Source: Bauldia sp965232525
GTDB lineage: Bacteria; Pseudomonadota; Alphaproteobacteria; Rhizobiales; Kaistiaceae
Direction: 5' to 3'
NCBI RefSeq assembly: GCF_965232525.1
Contig: NZ_OZ246980.1
Span: 3,906,001-3,970,000 of the forward strand
Length of the DNA: 64,000 nt
In this document: positions 61,235 through 64,000 of the stretch, in pieces
Layout of the letters: every line of letters starts with the position of its first letter
How positions within the stretch are numbered: position 1 is the stretch's first letter
Position numbers and translations under genes: made by a program
Notes under the pieces: model-generated
Told to the model about the DNA's origin: nothing
The model's database searches: none
The model's input: only the letters and a program-made list of their open reading frames with translations

Positions 61235-62005
61235 TCAGAACTTACCGTTGTCGTGGGCCATCTCGGACGGGATGGGCGCGACAACGTCCCAGTGCTCGAC
61301 AATCTTGCCGTCTTCGACCCGCCAGAGATCGAAGAACGCCCAGGGCTCACCGCCCATGATCGCGTCCGAGGCAACGAAGACGAAGTTGCCCTCGGCCACG
61401 ACGATCTGCGGCTCGAACTTGGTGATCACCTGACCCTGTTCGGCAAAGGCCTCGATGGCCGCCATCAGCCCCTCGAGCCCGTCGTCGATCACTGGATTGT
61501 GCTGAATGTAGACGGCCGGATCCATGTAGTCGGTGACGTTCTCCGGCGCCGCGCCGCCGAGCACGTCGTTGACAAAGCCCACCACCAGCGCCTTGTTTTC
61601 TTCCGTCTTGTCGATATCGGTGACCGCCACCGGCCCGTCGGTCATCGTCCGGCCCGAGACCGTGGTTTCCGGCGGCGCCTGCAGGTTGTCCCAATGCTCG
61701 GCGACCACGCCGTCCTCGACGCGAAACACGTCGAAGGCAACCAGTGTCGGCGCGCCGAACGCATCGGCATTCTCATAGGTATTGTGCAGCACCACGTAGT
61801 CGCCCTCGGCAATCACCCGGTGCGTCGTCACGGTGATGCCGGACTGCGCCACCAGCGGGATGGCGTCGAGAAGGCCCTGGGCGCCGGTCGGAATGGCCGG
61901 ATTGTGCTGAATGTAGCCCGGATCCAGCAGGGGCTTGGCGGCCTCCGGATCATGGTCGATGAAAGCCGCGGCAAACAGGCCGAGGACGAGTTCCTTGGGT
62001 GTCAT
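61235..62005 (-). CDS. double SnoaL-like (NTF2-fold) protein
   Basis: A 256-residue cytoplasmic protein made of two similar halves: each has a helix start, YIQHNPAIPTGAQGLLDAI or YIQHNPVIDDGLEGLMAAI, and ends FRVEDGVVAEHWDN or WRVEDGKIVEHWDV. These are two NTF2/SnoaL domains fused. Such domains serve as polyketide cyclases, hydrolases or small-ligand binders; no catalytic set can be fixed. ATG 62005 follows AAGGAT. Divergent from an HxlR regulator and probably its target. Confidence 0.85.
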   Translation of the reverse strand: MTPKELVLGLFAAAFIDHDPEAAKPLLDPGYIQHNPAIPTGAQGLLDAIPLVAQSGITVTTHRVIAEGDYVVLHNTYENADAFGAPTLVAFDVFRVEDGVVAEHWDNLQAPPETTVSGRTMTDGPVAVTDIDKTEENKALVVGFVNDVLGGAAPENVTDYMDPAVYIQHNPVIDDGLEGLMAAIEAFAEQGQVITKFEPQIVVAEGNFVFVASDAIMGGEPWAFFDLWRVEDGKIVEHWDVVAPIPSEMAHDNGKF

Positions 62006-62052
62006 GACGGTGTATCCTTCTGGTACGTATCGATGTAATATCTGGTATCATA

Positions 62053-62065
62053 ATCGTACTACGAT
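62053..62065. promoter_or_regulatory. perfect palindrome ATCGTACTACGAT, candidate HxlR operator
   Basis: Perfect 6-bp arms around one central base, in the 194-bp region between the divergent SnoaL and HxlR genes, 48 bp upstream of the SnoaL start. Size and place fit an operator of the HxlR regulator. Confidence 0.5.
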
Positions 62066-62199
62066 GCAATTACGCACTTTATAAGAACAAGGTTTGTTCC
62101 AGGATACCTGCCTTAACCGAGCGCTTGCCGCGAGCGCAGAGAGTATGCTATTTAACTTTGGTATTCATTTTGCACCGAATGACAATGCCGAGAGCGTCC

Positions 62200-62577
62200 A
62201 TGCTGCCAATTGGCGTAGAGAGCAAAGCCGAAGCCTCGAACTGCTCGATCCGATCCGTCCTTTCCAATGTCACCGGCAAGTGGCGGATGATCATTGTCCT
62301 CGCGCTGGAGGACGGCCCCAGGCGGTTTGGCGAGATCAAGCGCTGCATCGGCGATGTGACGCAGCGCGTCCTGACGGAAAACCTGCGCGGCCTTCAGCGG
62401 GACGGATATCTGACCCGCACCGTCCATCCGGGACCGCCGGTCGCCGTCTCCTATGAACTGACGCCCCTCGGCCGGGGTCTGCTGGCGATGCTGAAGCCGC
62501 TTGTGTACTGGTCACACGAGCAGATGGACGAGGTCAAAACGGCGCGTCTGACGTACGACCGATCGCAGTCCGGGTGA
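62200..62577 (+). CDS. HxlR family regulator
   Basis: A 125-residue winged-helix regulator. Conserved Cys in EASNCSIRSVLSNVTGKWRM (near residue 14, the redox-sensing position of HxlR/HypR proteins), then RFGEIKRCIGDVTQRVLTEN as recognition helix and a C-terminal wing YELTPLGRGLL. ATG 62200 preferred because GAGAG lies five bases upstream; ATG 62179 is possible. Divergent from and probably repressing the SnoaL gene. Confidence 0.88.
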   Translation: MLPIGVESKAEASNCSIRSVLSNVTGKWRMIIVLALEDGPRRFGEIKRCIGDVTQRVLTENLRGLQRDGYLTRTVHPGPPVAVSYELTPLGRGLLAMLKPLVYWSHEQMDEVKTARLTYDRSQSG

Positions 62578-62589
62578 CGTGCGAGGGGG

Positions 62590-63165
62590 TCAGTCGCGGG
62601 GTGATGCCGGAGCGCTCGCGCCGTACTCACTGCGCACCAGCCGCGCGAAGAGCTTCGAAAGCCTGACCTGATCGTCCGCCGCGATCGCGGGTCCCATCAT
62701 CTGGGATCCGACGAAAACCGCATAATCGAGTTGTGCCAGGGAACGGGCGTCGTCGCCGGGAAGGCCGAACCGCTTCCGATAAAGCGCGGTGACGTATTCG
62801 ATACGCCGTTCGTCGACGACTGCGATCTTTTCTGCCACCGCCCTGTCCTGATAGCCGAGGCGGCGGATGCCCACTTCGACACGGTGGTCCAGGGACAGGG
62901 CGAACGCATCGAGGTTTTCGACTTGGGCATCCGGGTCGGCGACGGCCTTGTTCGCATCGATCGCCGCCGTCGTGTTCTTGTCCTGCCAGTATTGGAGGAG
63001 CGCGGCCAGGAAGTCCGCCTGATCGTCAAAGTGATGGTAAAAGGAGCCGATGGTCCGATCTGCCGCTCGGCAGAGCGCCGCGAGCTTCAGGGCGTCCGGA
63101 CCGTCATCGGCAAGGCGTGCCAGGCCGAACGCGAGCCAGTCCTCGCGGCGAAACCGCTTCCTCAC
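62590..63165 (-). CDS. TetR family regulator
   Basis: A 191-residue regulator with HTH RREDWLAFGLARLADDGPDA and CRAADRTIGSFYHHFDDQAD. GTG at 63165 is the start, overlapping the stop of the membrane-protein gene (GTGA, 63162-63165). Second gene of a two-gene operon that begins just below a 33-bp palindrome, which it probably binds. Confidence 0.88.
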   Translation of the reverse strand: MRKRFRREDWLAFGLARLADDGPDALKLAALCRAADRTIGSFYHHFDDQADFLAALLQYWQDKNTTAAIDANKAVADPDAQVENLDAFALSLDHRVEVGIRRLGYQDRAVAEKIAVVDERRIEYVTALYRKRFGLPGDDARSLAQLDYAVFVGSQMMGPAIAADDQVRLSKLFARLVRSEYGASAPASPRD

Positions 63166-63536
63166 GATACGGCGATCCCGACAAGGCCGAGGACGAGCAC
63201 CGGGGCGAACAGCCAGCCCTGCGGCATGTCGGTGAACCTCTGTCGTTTGAGGACCGGCAGTGCGAGCCCCCAAATGCAAAGGAAAGCTGCCAGGAGTATT
63301 CCGACCAGACCAAACGCCGTCGCGAAGTATCCATACCCGGCCGCGACGAACAAACCGGCCATCAGGATCAGGACGAAGGACACGTTATGCCAGCAATAGT
63401 AGTTCACATACTTCGCCACTGGGGCGATATCTTGAGCATTCAGCAAGGGCCTGGCGACGGTGCGGCCGCCCGGGACGAGATGGATCGCTGCGATCAGGCC
63501 CGACACGACACCCGCTGCGACGAACCAGTAATCCAT
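63162..63536 (-). CDS. four-span membrane protein, co-transcribed with tetR
   Basis: A 124-residue integral membrane protein with four predicted helices (GVVSGLIAAIHLVP; VSFVLILMAGLFVAAGYGYF; AFGLVGILLAAFLCIWGLAL; WLFAPVLVLGLVGIAVS). A WHNVSF motif lies between helices 1 and 2. Similar small proteins occur next to TetR regulators in alphaproteobacteria; function unknown. ATG 63536. Confidence 0.8.
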   Translation of the reverse strand: MDYWFVAAGVVSGLIAAIHLVPGGRTVARPLLNAQDIAPVAKYVNYYCWHNVSFVLILMAGLFVAAGYGYFATAFGLVGILLAAFLCIWGLALPVLKRQRFTDMPQGWLFAPVLVLGLVGIAVS

Positions 63537-63555
63537 GGATACCTCTCAACGCGGT

Positions 63556-63588
63556 CACATACATAACATATCATATGTTATGTATGTG
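63556..63588. promoter_or_regulatory. 33-bp perfect palindrome, candidate TetR operator
   Basis: Arms of 16 bases around a central C at 63572 (left arm begins CACATACATAACATAT), all 16 positions complementary. AT-rich in a GC-rich region and 20 bp upstream of the membrane-protein start, so it overlaps the promoter of the operon. A dimeric TetR protein from the same operon could occupy it. Confidence 0.8.
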
Positions 63589-63899
63589 TCAACGATGCTA
63601 ACCGGCTGATCGACCTGCGTTTGTTGAGGCGAGCCGCCATGCCTGACGCTGACGGGTGCGCGTCAGAGTCTCGGCCTGATGGACACCCAGCCGACCGGCC
63701 CGGATGGCCAGCCGGGCCACACAACCTTCTCAGCCGCGCGCTTTTCTGAGGTCGCTTGAGTGTCTTCGGTCCGTCGATTAGGGTTTCCGGCAGCAGCCAC
63801 CACAACGGCAACTGATCCGATCATAGACAAGCAGGAGTGGATCAGCTCTCCTTCTGGCCGGTCCATGGCACCAACCCGAAGGGTAAGGAGACCTCGGCG
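63589..63899. other. 311-bp intergenic region
   Basis: No gene, repeat or clear regulatory site found. The end must contain the promoter of the next, partial gene. Confidence 0.4.
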
Positions 63900-64000
63900 A
63901 TGCTCCGTCTCTTTCTTGGATTTTCCGCTGCGATCTGCGCTTCGGCGGCTTTAGCCGGGCAGACCGTGACCACGACGGCCTGCCCTGTTGGCGACAATTG
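63900..64000 (+). CDS. exported protein, N-terminus only (3' end outside window)
   Basis: Starts ATG 63900 after GGAG at -13. The first 20 residues, MLRLFLGFSAAICASAALAG, form a signal peptide; the mature part begins QTVTTTACPVGDN and is cut by the window end. A short exported protein with an early Cys, possibly another small secreted Cys-containing protein, but too little is present to say. Confidence 0.6.
   Translation, partial: MLRLFLGFSAAICASAALAGQTVTTTACPVGDN

Overview
The window is high-GC chromosomal DNA of an alphaproteobacterium, probably Hyphomicrobiales or Rhodospirillales. This rests on gene content and on the many short GC-rich palindromic intergenic repeats; no rRNA or other taxonomic marker is present. 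Genes are mostly short operons on both strands with frequent ATGA/GTGA overlaps. No rRNA, tRNA, CRISPR array, prophage or transposase gene was seen.

Layout. 1-950: DAHP synthase (entry to the shikimate pathway), cut by the window edge, behind a leader peptide rich in Phe/Tyr/Trp codons and an intrinsic terminator, i.e. a classical attenuator. 950-3100: a mosaic of palindromic repeats, one unit of which carries a small DUF559 endonuclease-like gene. 3.1-5.2 kb: VOC protein and an ECF sigma factor with its YciI/DGPF partner. 5.4-7.4 kb: two tandem RTX calcium-binding proteins. 7.4-18.9 kb: PatZ-type acetyltransferase, LysM protein, SRPBCC/ArsR operon, CPA2 antiporter, frameshifted inositol monophosphatase, superoxide dismutase, cytochrome c and M20 peptidase. 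18.9-25.1 kb: methylmalonyl-CoA mutase, its two subunit genes separated by a small secreted Cys-rich protein, an L,D-transpeptidase and a small exported protein. 25.2-34.7 kb: amidase, TetR/hydrolase pair, aminotransferase and a two-gene RND efflux operon. 35.3-45.0 kb: a sugar locus (M81 metallopeptidase, GH20 hexosaminidase, complete ABC importer, Gfo/Idh/MocA oxidoreductase) probably for amino-sugar oligosaccharides. 45.6-64 kb: an accessory patchwork with NmrA and HAD proteins, YdeI-like protein, kinase-like phosphotransferase, CPBP protease, phytase-like esterase, AraC/SDR pair, two more Cys-rich secreted proteins, a His-rich/HupE/anchor trio, SnoaL/HxlR pair and a TetR/membrane-protein operon.

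A recurring feature is the duplication scar. Tandem or dispersed duplications have left recognisable ends of neighbouring genes between the copies: the PatZ C-terminus between the RTX genes, an SDR C-terminus behind Cys-rich gene copies, the signal-peptide part of an exported protein upstream of nmrA, and the C-terminus of a CPBP protease upstream of a thioredoxin-fold protein. With the DUF559-bearing repeat unit, these are the least ordinary parts of the window.
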